40,256 bases of DNA from Halobacteriales archaeon SW_7_65_23. GTDB taxonomy: Archaea > Halobacteriota > Halobacteria > Halobacteriales > Haloarculaceae. The notes under the pieces were generated by a model. That model saw nothing but the letters and a program-made list of their open reading frames with translations. It ran no database searches and was not told the origin of the DNA. Below are positions 32,589-40,256 of this stretch, one piece after another. The position numbers and the translations under genes were made by a program. The DNA lies in NCBI GenBank assembly GCA_003022725.1, contig PXSQ01000009.1, forward strand, positions 1 to 40,256. The letters run 5' to 3'. How positions within the stretch are numbered: position 1 is the first letter of the stretch; the number at the start of each line of letters is the position of its first letter.

Positions 32589-32622
32589 GCACTGCAGCCT
32601 GCGACCCAGAGCCACGGAGTGG

Positions 32623-32638
32623 ACAGCCACCAGTATGA
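32623..32638. mobile_element. MITE family 3 terminus, solo
   Basis: ACAGCCACCAGTATGA is the exact right end of family 3 (4288-4303). The preceding bases do not match the element. It lies 34 bp beyond MITE family 2 copy c and 70 bp before the aldolase start. Confidence 0.6.
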
Positions 32639-32707
32639 CTCACGGTTGTGCGATCCGTCGGTTGCCGGAACCGACGGTTCATTGGGTCAGTGCCCGCTTG
32701 CACCGGT

Positions 32708-33088
32708 ATGGAGGACGACAGTTCGTCCGCGGCCGGCGGGCCAACGGCGGCGGAGCAGGCCTGTTTCGAAGCAGGGATCAAATTCGGGTCGCTGTACCAC
32801 CAGTTCGCGGGGACGCCCATCAGCCCGGACAGCGCCGACTCGCTGGCCGCTGCGATGGCCGAAGCAATCGAGAACCAGCCACACTGCGAGCAGGTCGTCG
32901 TCTCGATCGACACCGATGCGCTGTCCGAGGCCATCGCGTCCAGCAGCGCTTCCTACACGGAACTGACCGGCCGCTTGCTGGACGTCGAGATCCACGTCGA
33001 GTACGAGGGTTGCCAGGCGGTCGCCGAACTCGTGATGGAGGAGGGGTATCCGCTGATGTCGATCACCTCGATCGACCGACCGGGCTAG
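32708..33088 (+). CDS. mptD: archaeal dihydroneopterin aldolase (MptD family)
   Basis: A 126-residue protein of the archaea-specific aldolase family that converts 7,8-dihydroneopterin to 6-hydroxymethyl-dihydropterin and glycolaldehyde, a step to folate-type cofactors. Family features are AEQACFEAGIKFGSLYHQFAGTPISP at about 17-42 and the end AVAELVMEEGYPLMSI. It is unrelated to bacterial FolB. The ATG at 32708 follows a MITE fragment; the longer frame from 32648 is not family-like. The promoter is not obvious and may have been disturbed by the MITEs at 32475-32638. Confidence 0.87.
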   Translation: MEDDSSSAAGGPTAAEQACFEAGIKFGSLYHQFAGTPISPDSADSLAAAMAEAIENQPHCEQVVVSIDTDALSEAIASSSASYTELTGRLLDVEIHVEYEGCQAVAELVMEEGYPLMSITSIDRPG

Positions 33089-33185
33089 TACCGTCGCCGA
33101 CCCACAGCCGTATCGAGGGGACTATGGCGGGGGCTGCCCAACACAGTAATCGCATGATGGGTGAGCCAGCAGCGAGGTGGTGGCC

Positions 33186-34172
33186 GTGACGACACACAGC
33201 GAGCCGCTGTCGTCAGTGCTGGAGACGATCGGCGAGACGCCGCTCGTGGAGGTCCAGGCGAGTCCGCTCGACGTCCCCGTGTACGCGAAGTTAGAGTCGT
33301 TCAATCCGGGCGCGAGCATCAAGGACCGCATCGGGAAGTACATGATCGAGGGGCTGCTCGAGCAGGGGGAGATCGAGCCGGGCGGGACGGTGATCGAGCC
33401 GACGGCCGGCAACACCGGGATCGGGATGGCGATGGCGGCGACACAGCTTCCGGTAGAGGCGACGTTCGTCGTGCCCGAGCGGTTCAGCGTCGAGAAGCAG
33501 ATCCTGATGCGCTCGCTCGGCGCCGAGGTGATCAACACGCCCACCGAGGACGGGATGAAGCGGGCGATCGAGCACGCCCGCGAGCTGGCAGCGGAGATGG
33601 ACAACGCGGTCGTCCCACAGCAGTTCGCCTCGCCGCTGAACGTCGCGGCCCACCGCGAGACGACTGGCCCGGAGATCTACGAGGCGCTCGGCGGCGAGGT
33701 CGGCGCGGTCGTCGCCGGCTGTGGCACCGCTGGCACCCTGATGGGGATCACGAAGTACGCGCTCGATCAGCACCCCGATACCCACATCACGGCGGTCGAG
33801 CCCGAGGGGTCGCTGCTCGCGACGACGAAAGGCGAGGACATCGAGGAGGGGGAGTACCACATCGAGGGGATCGGTTCCCACGACGTCTCGACGAACGAGC
33901 TGTTCGAGCCGGAGCTGGTCGAGGAAGTGATGCAGATCAGCGACCGCACCGCCCAGGAGGAACTCAAACGCCTCGCCCGCGAGGAGGGCCAGCTCGTCGC
34001 CTCCAGCGCCGGCGCCGCCAGCGTCGCCGCCCTGGACATCGCCGAGCGCATCGACCGCGGGGAGATCGACGCGCCCTACGACTCGGTCGTGACGGTGTTC
34101 CCCGACTCCAGCGAGCGCTACCTCTCGAAGGGCATCTACGACTCCTACGAGGAGTGGATCGCCGAGGACTGA
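33186..34172 (+). CDS. cysteine synthase / cystathionine beta-synthase-like enzyme
   Basis: A PLP enzyme of 328 residues that joins sulfide or homocysteine with an activated serine. The PLP lysine is Lys46 in NPGASIKDRIG. The phosphate-binding PTAGNTGIGMAMA and GCGTAGTLMG loops are present and the length is normal for the family. The GTG at 33186 is chosen because a Shine-Dalgarno-like GAGGTGG ends 4 nt before it; GTGs at 33177 and 33180 lie on that sequence. The cystathionine synthase/lyase gene follows after 21 bp, so the pair probably carries out transsulfuration between homocysteine and cysteine. CBS and CysK cannot be separated by eye. Confidence 0.9.
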   Translation: MTTHSEPLSSVLETIGETPLVEVQASPLDVPVYAKLESFNPGASIKDRIGKYMIEGLLEQGEIEPGGTVIEPTAGNTGIGMAMAATQLPVEATFVVPERFSVEKQILMRSLGAEVINTPTEDGMKRAIEHARELAAEMDNAVVPQQFASPLNVAAHRETTGPEIYEALGGEVGAVVAGCGTAGTLMGITKYALDQHPDTHITAVEPEGSLLATTKGEDIEEGEYHIEGIGSHDVSTNELFEPELVEEVMQISDRTAQEELKRLAREEGQLVASSAGAASVAALDIAERIDRGEIDAPYDSVVTVFPDSSERYLSKGIYDSYEEWIAED

Positions 34173-34193
34173 CGACGCGGACAACCGACAGCC

Positions 34194-35405
34194 ATGACAG
34201 AACACATCGATCTCGAGGACGGAGCAGAGACTGAGGGACGGGAACAGACAGGCCAGGGACAGTTCGAGACGCGATCGATCCACGCCGGGCAGGAACCGGA
34301 CGAGGAGACGGGCGCGGTGATGCCGCCGATCTACGCCACCTCGACGTACGTCCAGGACGGCCCCGGCGAGGACCGCGGCTACGAGTACTCCAGGACAGGC
34401 AACCCGACGCGGACGGCCCTGGAGGAGAACCTTGCCGCCCTGGAGGACGCCGAGTACGGCCGGGCGTTCGCCAGCGGCATGGCCTCGATAAACACGGTCC
34501 TGAACCTGCTGGAGGCGGGCGATCACGTGGTCGCGGGCGACGACGTCTACGGCGGCACCCACCGCCTGTTCCGGCAGGTGTACGAGCAGTACGACCTTTC
34601 CTTCTCGTTCGTCGATACCACCGACCATGACGCGGTGCTTTCCGCGATGAGGCCGGACACGGAACTGGTCTGGGTCGAGACTCCGACCAACCCCCTCATG
34701 AGGGTCAACGACATCGCGGCGCTGTCCGAGATCGCCCACGACCACGACGCGCTGTGTGCGGTCGACAACACGTTCGCAACGCCGTACCTCCAGCAGCCGC
34801 TGGACCACGGCGCCGACATCGTCTCGCACTCGCTGACGAAATATCTCGGCGGGCACTCCGACGTGGTCAGCGGCGCCCTGGTGACGAACGACGAGCACCT
34901 CGACGAACGCTTCGGCTTCTACCAGAACAGCGTCGGTGCGACGCCCGACCCCTTTGCCTGTTTCCTCGTTCTCCGCGGCACAAAAACGCTCGCGCTGCGG
35001 ATGGATCGCCACTGCGAGAACGCCCGGACGATCGCCGACCGGCTCGATGCCCATCCGGACGTAAGCCACGTCTACTACCCGGGCCTCGAATCGCACCCTC
35101 AGCACGACCTCGCGGCCGAGCAGATGCGGGACTTCGGCGGCATGGTGAGCTTCGAACTCGACGCCACGCTGGACGAGACGGCCGACTTCGTCTCCGCGAC
35201 GGAGGTGTTCGCGCTCGCCGAGAGTCTGGGCGGGGTCGAAAGCCTGATCGAGCAGCCGGCGACGATGACCCACGCGTCGATCCCACGCGAGGAGCGGATC
35301 GAGGCGGGCCTGACCGACGGACTCGTCCGGATCAGCGTCGGCGTCGAGCACGTCGACGACCTCTGGTCGGACCTCGAGTCGGCGATCGAGCTTGCGCTGT
35401 CGTAG
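34194..35405 (+). CDS. cystathionine gamma-synthase / gamma-lyase
   Basis: A PLP-dependent Cys/Met metabolism enzyme of 403 residues. The PLP lysine is Lys216 in SHSLTKYLGGHSD. Tyr-containing YEYSRTGNPTR at about 63-73 and VETPTNPLMR at 161-170 bind the cofactor and substrate. An acidic, poorly conserved head of about 22 residues precedes the family start QFETRSIHAGQEPD. It lies in one operon with the cysteine synthase-like gene. The two directions (synthase or lyase) share these motifs; pairing with a CBS-like enzyme favours reverse transsulfuration. Confidence 0.92.
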   Translation: MTEHIDLEDGAETEGREQTGQGQFETRSIHAGQEPDEETGAVMPPIYATSTYVQDGPGEDRGYEYSRTGNPTRTALEENLAALEDAEYGRAFASGMASINTVLNLLEAGDHVVAGDDVYGGTHRLFRQVYEQYDLSFSFVDTTDHDAVLSAMRPDTELVWVETPTNPLMRVNDIAALSEIAHDHDALCAVDNTFATPYLQQPLDHGADIVSHSLTKYLGGHSDVVSGALVTNDEHLDERFGFYQNSVGATPDPFACFLVLRGTKTLALRMDRHCENARTIADRLDAHPDVSHVYYPGLESHPQHDLAAEQMRDFGGMVSFELDATLDETADFVSATEVFALAESLGGVESLIEQPATMTHASIPREERIEAGLTDGLVRISVGVEHVDDLWSDLESAIELALS

Positions 35406-35453
35406 CTGGCAGGCCTCCAAGCGTTTTTACCCACCCGCGAGAGAGAAGAGTAT

Positions 35454-36239
35454 ATGAAAGGCGTCGTGATCGCCGCTGGTGAAGGTACCCGCCTGCGGCC
35501 GCTGACAGAGGACAAGCCGAAAGGGATGGTCGAAGTCGCGGACAAGCCGATCCTGACACACTGTTTCGAGCAGCTCGTCGACCTCGGCGCCGAGGAGCTG
35601 CTGGTCGTGGTCGGCTACAAGAAAGAGCAGATCATCGAACACTACGACGACGAGTTCGAGGGAACGCCGATCACGTACACCCACCAGCGCGAGCCGCTGG
35701 GGATCGCCCACGCGCTGCTGACGGCTGAGGAGCACATCGACGACGACTTCATGCTGATGCTCGGGGACAACATCTTCCAGGCGAACCTGGAGGACGTGAT
35801 CAACCGTCAGGCGGAGGATCGCGCCGACGCCGCCTTCCTCGTCGAAGAAGTCCCCTGGGAGGAAGCCGGCCGCTACGGCGTCTGTGACACCAACAAGTAC
35901 GGCGAGATCGTCGAGGTGATCGAGAAGCCCGACGACCCGCCGACGAACCTCGTGATGACCGGCTTCTACACGTTTACGCCGGCGATCTTCCACGCCTGTC
36001 ATCTCGTCCAGCCCTCCGACCGCGACGAGTACGAACTCAGCGACGCGGTCGACCTGCTGATCCAGTCCGGCCGGACGATCGACGCGATCCGCATGGACGG
36101 CTGGCGGATCGACGTCGGCTACCCCGAGGACCGCGACGAGGCCGAACGGCGGATCGAAGCCGACGGGGGCGACGGCGGCGATCCCGCTGCCGACGCAGGT
36201 GACGCGGAGCAACAGGCCGAGGCCGACGCCGGCGAGTGA
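35454..36239 (+). CDS. sugar-phosphate nucleotidyltransferase (AglF-like)
   Basis: A 261-residue enzyme that makes a nucleotide sugar from a sugar 1-phosphate. The signature AAGEGTRLRPLTEDKPKGM is at residues 7-25, and MLMLGDNIF holds the metal-binding Asp. TGFYTFTP and the final GWRIDVGYPED complete the fold. It is close to UTP-glucose-1-phosphate uridylyltransferases such as Haloferax AglF, which feeds protein glycosylation, but the sugar is not certain. The last 35 residues are Ala/Asp/Gly-rich. A TATA box GTTTTTACC at 35423-35431 lies about 25 nt before the ATG, so it is a separate unit. Confidence 0.88.
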   Translation: MKGVVIAAGEGTRLRPLTEDKPKGMVEVADKPILTHCFEQLVDLGAEELLVVVGYKKEQIIEHYDDEFEGTPITYTHQREPLGIAHALLTAEEHIDDDFMLMLGDNIFQANLEDVINRQAEDRADAAFLVEEVPWEEAGRYGVCDTNKYGEIVEVIEKPDDPPTNLVMTGFYTFTPAIFHACHLVQPSDRDEYELSDAVDLLIQSGRTIDAIRMDGWRIDVGYPEDRDEAERRIEADGGDGGDPAADAGDAEQQAEADAGE

Positions 36240-36339
36240 GTGCTCCGTTCATCCGGCCACCAGCTTACTTTTCGAAACCGGCGGCGACGGCCGATTTCGC
36301 AAGGAACTCGATCGAGGCACTGATAGTGACCGCGACATG

Positions 36340-37395
36340 CTATTCGCCGATCGGGACAGCCCCAGTGCCGCGCTCCACTCCGGAGAGGTCGATCTGACCG
36401 TCGGGCATCGGAACGCCCTCGTACACGTCCTCGGCGAGCAACAGCGCGCCGTCGAGGTCCGCGTACTCGACCAGCGGCGCGAGCGCGCAGGAGCCCGCGA
36501 TCGAGGCGTTGCTCTCCAGCATACAGCCCAATATTACGTCCAGCCCGTGCGATTGGGCGGTGAGAATCTGTTGCATTGCGGGGCGGAGTCCACCGCACTT
36601 CATCAACTTTACCACGACGACGTCGACAGCGTCGGCCACCGCGGGCACGTCGCCCGCCGTCACACAGGACTCGTCGGCCGCGACAGGAACCTCGCCCTCG
36701 ACGTGCACTCGGCGCAGTCCCTGGATGTCGTCGGCCAGGACCGGCTGTTCGAGGAACTCGACACCCACGTCGGCGAGCCAGGCAGTGTTCGCGACGGCCT
36801 GCTCGGCGGTCCAGTCGCAGTTGGCGTCGACTCTGATTCGTGCGTCCGGGGCGGCCTCCCGCACCGCTTCCAGGCGCTCGCGATCCCTGCCGGTGCCGAG
36901 CTTCACCTTCAGCACGCTGTACCCCTCGGCGACCGCCTCGCGGGCGCGTTCGGCCATGCTCTCCGGCGAGTCGATGGCCACGGTGTAGGACGTCTCCGGG
37001 GCGGCGTCGGGATCGAGCCCGAACCGCTGGAACAGCGGCTCGTCCGCTTGCCTGGCGGCCAGGTCGTCTACCGCGATCGAGACGGCGGCCCGCGCGGCAG
37101 CCTCCTCGGCCGCAGCGTCGGCCAGCCGTCGCTCGATCGGCTGTTGCCGGTGAGGGTTGCCCACCTCCTCGACGACTGACAGTAGCGGCGGCAGGGCGGC
37201 TTCGACGCTATCGGCGCTCTCGCCGTAGTACGACGACGGGCCGGCAGCGCCGACGCCGACGCGGCCGGCCTCGTCGGTCAGTTCGACCGTCACGACCTCC
37301 GTTTCCGCCGCCGTGCCCCGCGAGATGGTGAACTCCCCGTCGACGGGGAGAGTGACGCGCTCGAACTCGGTCGACGCGATCTGTGTGACCGCCAT
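36340..37395 (-). CDS. dipeptide epimerase (enolase superfamily)
   Basis: A 351-residue enolase-superfamily enzyme of the muconate-lactonising subgroup. The catalytic residues are visible: Lys163 and Lys165 in LKVKLG, metal ligands Asp190 (VDANCDW), Glu216 (FLEQP) and Asp241 (AADES), and the opposite Lys263 (VVKLMKCGG). The KxK/K pair with this spacing is typical of L-Ala-D/L-Glu and related dipeptide epimerases. A haloarchaeon lacks murein, so the natural dipeptide is open. It starts 3 bp after the aldo/keto reductase stop, so they share an operon. Confidence 0.88.
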   Translation of the reverse strand: MAVTQIASTEFERVTLPVDGEFTISRGTAAETEVVTVELTDEAGRVGVGAAGPSSYYGESADSVEAALPPLLSVVEEVGNPHRQQPIERRLADAAAEEAAARAAVSIAVDDLAARQADEPLFQRFGLDPDAAPETSYTVAIDSPESMAERAREAVAEGYSVLKVKLGTGRDRERLEAVREAAPDARIRVDANCDWTAEQAVANTAWLADVGVEFLEQPVLADDIQGLRRVHVEGEVPVAADESCVTAGDVPAVADAVDVVVVKLMKCGGLRPAMQQILTAQSHGLDVILGCMLESNASIAGSCALAPLVEYADLDGALLLAEDVYEGVPMPDGQIDLSGVERGTGAVPIGE

Positions 37396-37398
37396 CGC

Positions 37399-38400
37399 TC
37401 ACCCGAGATGGTCGAACGGGCCCGCCTTCGCGGCGTCGAGTCGTTCGAACTGCTCCTCGGTGAGCGACACTGTCGCAGCACCCAGATTCTCCTCGAGTTG
37501 CTCGACGGTCCGAGCCCCGACGATCGGCGCGGTGATCGTAGGATGGTGCATCTGCCAGGCCAGCGAGACCTGGGCGGGCGTGGCGTCCACTTCGTCGGCG
37601 ACTGACCGCACCACGTCCAGCGCGTCGAAGTTCTCCTCGGTCAGGTACCGCTCCTCCCACCCTTCGGAGTCGGAGGCCGTCGAGTCGCCCGGCGGCACTT
37701 CGTCGCGCTCGTACTTCCCGGTGAGAAAGCCCTGCGCGAGCGGGCTCCAGGGGACGATCCCCAGGCCGCGCTCCTCACAGAACGCCATGTACTCGCCCTC
37801 GATTTCGCGGTTGACGAGGTTGTGCCGCGGCTGCGCGACTGAAAAGGGCTCCCAGCCCTGCTTTCGGGCGATCTCGTTGGCGCGGGCGACCTTCCAGGCG
37901 TTCGGGCGGAACGTCGAGGCGCCGAGGTACTGGACGAGGCCGTCGTCGACGAGACCGTCGAGGGTACGCATCAGTTCGCGTGCGGGGGTCGCGTCGTCCC
38001 AGCGGTGGATGTACAGCACGTCGAGGTAGTCGGTGCCGAGGCGGTCGAGGCTGCGCTCGACCCCGCGGCGGACGTGCTTGCGGTTCAGCCCCTTCGCGTT
38101 GGGGTCGCCCTCGCGGGTCTGCCAGTAGATTTTCGAGGCGATCACGTAGCGGTCGCGCTCGTGGTCCGCGAGCCACTCGCCGATCCAGCGCTCGCTTTTG
38201 CCCCGGCCGTACACGTCGGCCGTGTCGATGAACCGCCCGCCGGCGGACTCGTAGGCGTCGAGCAGTTCGTGGCCGCGCTCGCGGTCGATCTCCAGGTTGC
38301 CCGCCGCGGTCTCGCGGCCGAACCGCCAGGTCCCGAACGCGATTTCGCTCACTTCGAGTCCCGTCTGTCCCATCGGCACCGTCTCCAGTGAGTGGTCCAT
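37399..38400 (-). CDS. aldo/keto reductase
   Basis: A 333-residue NADPH-dependent oxidoreductase of the YajO/Tas-like group. The catalytic tetrad is Asp59 and Tyr64 (FIDTADVYGRG), Lys90 (ASKIYW) and His132 (YIHRWD). The C-terminal cofactor part contains APIVGARTVEQLEENL. The acceptor is not known. The ATG at 38400 is used; an ATG nine residues later would also give a complete enzyme. It is read together with the dipeptide epimerase. Confidence 0.92.
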   Translation of the reverse strand: MDHSLETVPMGQTGLEVSEIAFGTWRFGRETAAGNLEIDRERGHELLDAYESAGGRFIDTADVYGRGKSERWIGEWLADHERDRYVIASKIYWQTREGDPNAKGLNRKHVRRGVERSLDRLGTDYLDVLYIHRWDDATPARELMRTLDGLVDDGLVQYLGASTFRPNAWKVARANEIARKQGWEPFSVAQPRHNLVNREIEGEYMAFCEERGLGIVPWSPLAQGFLTGKYERDEVPPGDSTASDSEGWEERYLTEENFDALDVVRSVADEVDATPAQVSLAWQMHHPTITAPIVGARTVEQLEENLGAATVSLTEEQFERLDAAKAGPFDHLG

Positions 38401-38477
38401 GCAGGAACGCTCGGGCGGGGCGGTGAGAAAAGTTGTGTATCAGCAGCTGACACGACGCCGTCCGAGGGTGCCTGCGC

Positions 38478-40256
38478 TTACTGGAAGGTTCGGCTGACCT
38501 GGGACTCGTCGTCGGCCGTGGTGCGCTCGATGCGCTCCTCGATCTCGTCGTAGCGCTCGCGGGTCTCCTGGTCGACGCTGGGCATGACCTCCGAAAGCGC
38601 CTGGTCGAAGTGGTCGGCGGTCACGCGGACGTTGCCGACGGAGTCGCCGATCTCCTCGGGGTCGACGCTGGTGATGAACTCCCGGGTGGCGATCATCGAG
38701 GCCTCGCGGCAGACCGCCTCGATGTCCGCGCCCACGTAGCCGTCGGTCCGGGCCGCGAGGTCGTCGAGGTCGACGCCGTCGGCCAGCGGCTTGTCGCGGG
38801 TGTGGACCTCGAAGATCTTCCGGCGGGCGTCCCCGTCGGGGATCGGCACGTTGATGTGCCGGTCCAGCCGGCCGGGGCGCAACAGCGCCTGGTCGATGAG
38901 GTCCGGGCGGTTGGTGGTCGCGATGACCACGACATCCTCCAGCGTCTCGAGCCCGTCGAGCTCGGTCAGCAGCTGGGAGACGACGCGCTCGCCGACGCCG
39001 GAGTCGCCGGTCGTCCGGCCGCGTTCGCCCGCGATGGAGTCGATCTCGTCGAAGAACACCACGGTCGGGGCGTTCGAGCGTGCCTTCTCGAACACCTCGC
39101 GGACGCCCTTCTCGGACTCGCCGACGTACTTGTTGAGCAGCTCCGGCCCCTTGATGGAGATGAAGTTGCTCTGGGCCTCGTTGGCGATGGCCTTCGCCAG
39201 CAGCGTCTTGCCGGTGCCCGGCGGGCCGTACAGCAGGACGCCCTTCGCCGCCTCGATGTCCATCTGGTCGAACACCTCGGGGTACTCCAGCGGCCACTGG
39301 ATCGTCTCGCGCAGGCGGTCCTTGGTGTCCCCGAGGCCGCCAACCTGCTCCCAGGTGACGTCGGGCACCTCGACGAACACCTCCCGTAGCGCCGAGGGCT
39401 CGATGCCTTTCAGCGCCGACGTGAAGTCGTCGGCGACGACCTCCAGCCGTTCGAGCGTCTTGGCGTCGATCTCTTCCTCTTCGAGATCGAGTTCGGGCCG
39501 GACGCGCCGCAGGGCGTTCATCGCGGCCTCCTTGGCGAGCTGCTCGATGTCGGCGCCGACGAAGCCGTGGGTGTTCTCGGCGTACTCGTCGAGGTCGATG
39601 CCCTCGGCGAGTGGCATCCCGCGGGTGTGGACCTGCAGGATCTCCTTGCGGCCCTCCTTGTCCGGGACGCCGACCTCGATCTCGCGGTCAAAGCGGCCGC
39701 CCCGCCGGAGAGCGGGGTCGAGCGCGTCGACGCGGTTGGTCGCGCCGATCACGATCACCTGGCCGCGCTCCTCGAGGCCGTCCATCAGCGAGAGGAGCTG
39801 CGCGACGACCCGGCGTTCGACGTCGCCGCTCGTCTCGCCGCGCTTGGGCGCGATGGAGTCGATCTCGTCGATGAACACGACGGCGGGCGAGTTCTCCTCG
39901 GCCTCCTCGAACACCTCGCGGAGCTGCTCCTCGCTCTCGCCGTAGTACTTCGACATGATCTCCGGGCCGGAGATGTCGGTGAAGTAGGCGTCGATCTCGT
40001 TGGCGACCGCGCGGGCCATCAGCGTCTTGCCGGTGCCCGGCGGGCCCTGCAGCAGGACGCCCTTCGGCGGCTCGATGCCGAGCTGCTGGAACAGCTCGGG
40101 GTGGCGCATCGGCAGCTCGATCATCTCCCGGACCTGTTCGAGCTCCTCGTCGAGGCCGCCGATGTCCTCGTAGGTGACGCTCGGGGTCTCGCGCTCGCCC
40201 TCGTCCCGGGTGGCGAACTGCTCGGCGGGCTGTTCGCTGATCTCGATCTCCGTCGA
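38478..40256 (-). CDS. cdc48: CDC48/VCP-like AAA ATPase, 5' end outside the window
   Basis: The frame is open to the right edge, giving 592 residues of a double-AAA unfoldase. D1 has Walker [10 protein letters not shown] and Walker [16 protein letters not shown]2 has YGPPGTGKT and [14 protein letters not shown]. The linker [18 protein letters not shown] separates them and a short tail ends SQVSRTFQ. The N-terminal substrate-binding domain lies outside. The internal ATG at 40124 is not the start, since family sequence ([19 protein letters not shown]) continues upstream in frame. It extracts and unfolds proteins for degradation or remodelling. Confidence 0.96.
   Translation of the reverse strand, partial: STEIEISEQPAEQFATRDEGERETPSVTYEDIGGLDEELEQVREMIELPMRHPELFQQLGIEPPKGVLLQGPPGTGKTLMARAVANEIDAYFTDISGPEIMSKYYGESEEQLREVFEEAEENSPAVVFIDEIDSIAPKRGETSGDVERRVVAQLLSLMDGLEERGQVIVIGATNRVDALDPALRRGGRFDREIEVGVPDKEGRKEILQVHTRGMPLAEGIDLDEYAENTHGFVGADIEQLAKEAAMNALRRVRPELDLEEEEIDAKTLERLEVVADDFTSALKGIEPSALREVFVEVPDVTWEQVGGLGDTKDRLRETIQWPLEYPEVFDQMDIEAAKGVLLYGPPGTGKTLLAKAIANEAQSNFISIKGPELLNKYVGESEKGVREVFEKARSNAPTVVFFDEIDSIAGERGRTTGDSGVGERVVSQLLTELDGLETLEDVVVIATTNRPDLIDQALLRPGRLDRHINVPIPDGDARRKIFEVHTRDKPLADGVDLDDLAARTDGYVGADIEAVCREASMIATREFITSVDPEEIGDSVGNVRVTADHFDQALSEVMPSVDQETRERYDEIEERIERTTADDESQVSRTFQ

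Noticed and set aside
33291-35420. 709-codon minus-strand frame
   Set aside because: Shadow of the two PLP-enzyme genes, which have intact active-site lysines on the plus strand.
1-40256. tRNA, rRNA or CRISPR array
   Set aside because: No cloverleaf with a T-loop GTTCRA, no rRNA signature and no regularly spaced repeats were seen on either strand by reading.

Overview
This window is chromosomal DNA of a haloarchaeon (class Halobacteria). The GC content is high and the proteins are very acidic. Many genes lie 20-30 nt after an archaeal TATA box and look leaderless, and neighbours often overlap as ATGA or GTGA. The gene families are haloarchaeal: halorhodopsin, a Bat-type regulator, archaeosine transglycosylase, Azf-type glucose-6-phosphate dehydrogenase, the HVO_0416 zinc finger, DUF5809 and CDC48. 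I cannot name the genus from the sequence.

Layout. 1-2430: the start of an unknown gene, the C-terminal stub of a sugar ABC-transporter ATPase, a rhodanese, a dockerin-like gene fragment, a NUDIX hydrolase and a DUF5809 protein. 2551-5855: a MATE exporter and the archaeosine tRNA-guanine transglycosylase. 6280-13449, all minus strand: a photobiology block with a NUDIX protein, Blh/Brp carotene dioxygenase, lycopene cyclase, a membrane-anchored protein, a Bat-like regulator carrying a LOV photoreceptor motif, a small membrane protein, halorhodopsin and another membrane protein. Together these could make lycopene-derived beta-carotene, cleave it to retinal, make the chloride pump that uses it, and regulate it by light or redox. 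13836-20041: a potassium block with intact trkA and trkH, then a second trkH and an RCK-type potassium channel that each look broken by a small deletion at the pore. 20134-22993: small unknowns, a zinc-finger protein, a NikR-like repressor lacking its metal-sensing domain, a Dph6-type ligase and an SDR oxidoreductase. 23124-30739: a MoxR / DUF58 / transglutaminase cluster on convergent strands. 30959-36239: DUF309 protein, Azf-type dehydrogenase, MptD aldolase, cysteine synthase plus cystathionine synthase/lyase, and a sugar nucleotidyltransferase. 36340-40256, minus: dipeptide epimerase, aldo/keto reductase and CDC48.

The most unusual feature is a set of short non-coding mobile elements (MITEs), 107-109 bp, in four families whose ends all read TAC(G/T)G...C(A/C)GTA (one family ends in TGTA). 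At least six full copies and four fragments are present. Three copies sit exactly on the TGA that ends the adjacent minus-strand reading frame, so the target duplication restores the stop. One fragment is spliced in frame into a protein. The window also shows three probable microhomology-type deletions within about 4 kb (trkH paralogue, potassium channel, nikR-like gene). Most functional names rest on remembered family motifs; no database search was run.
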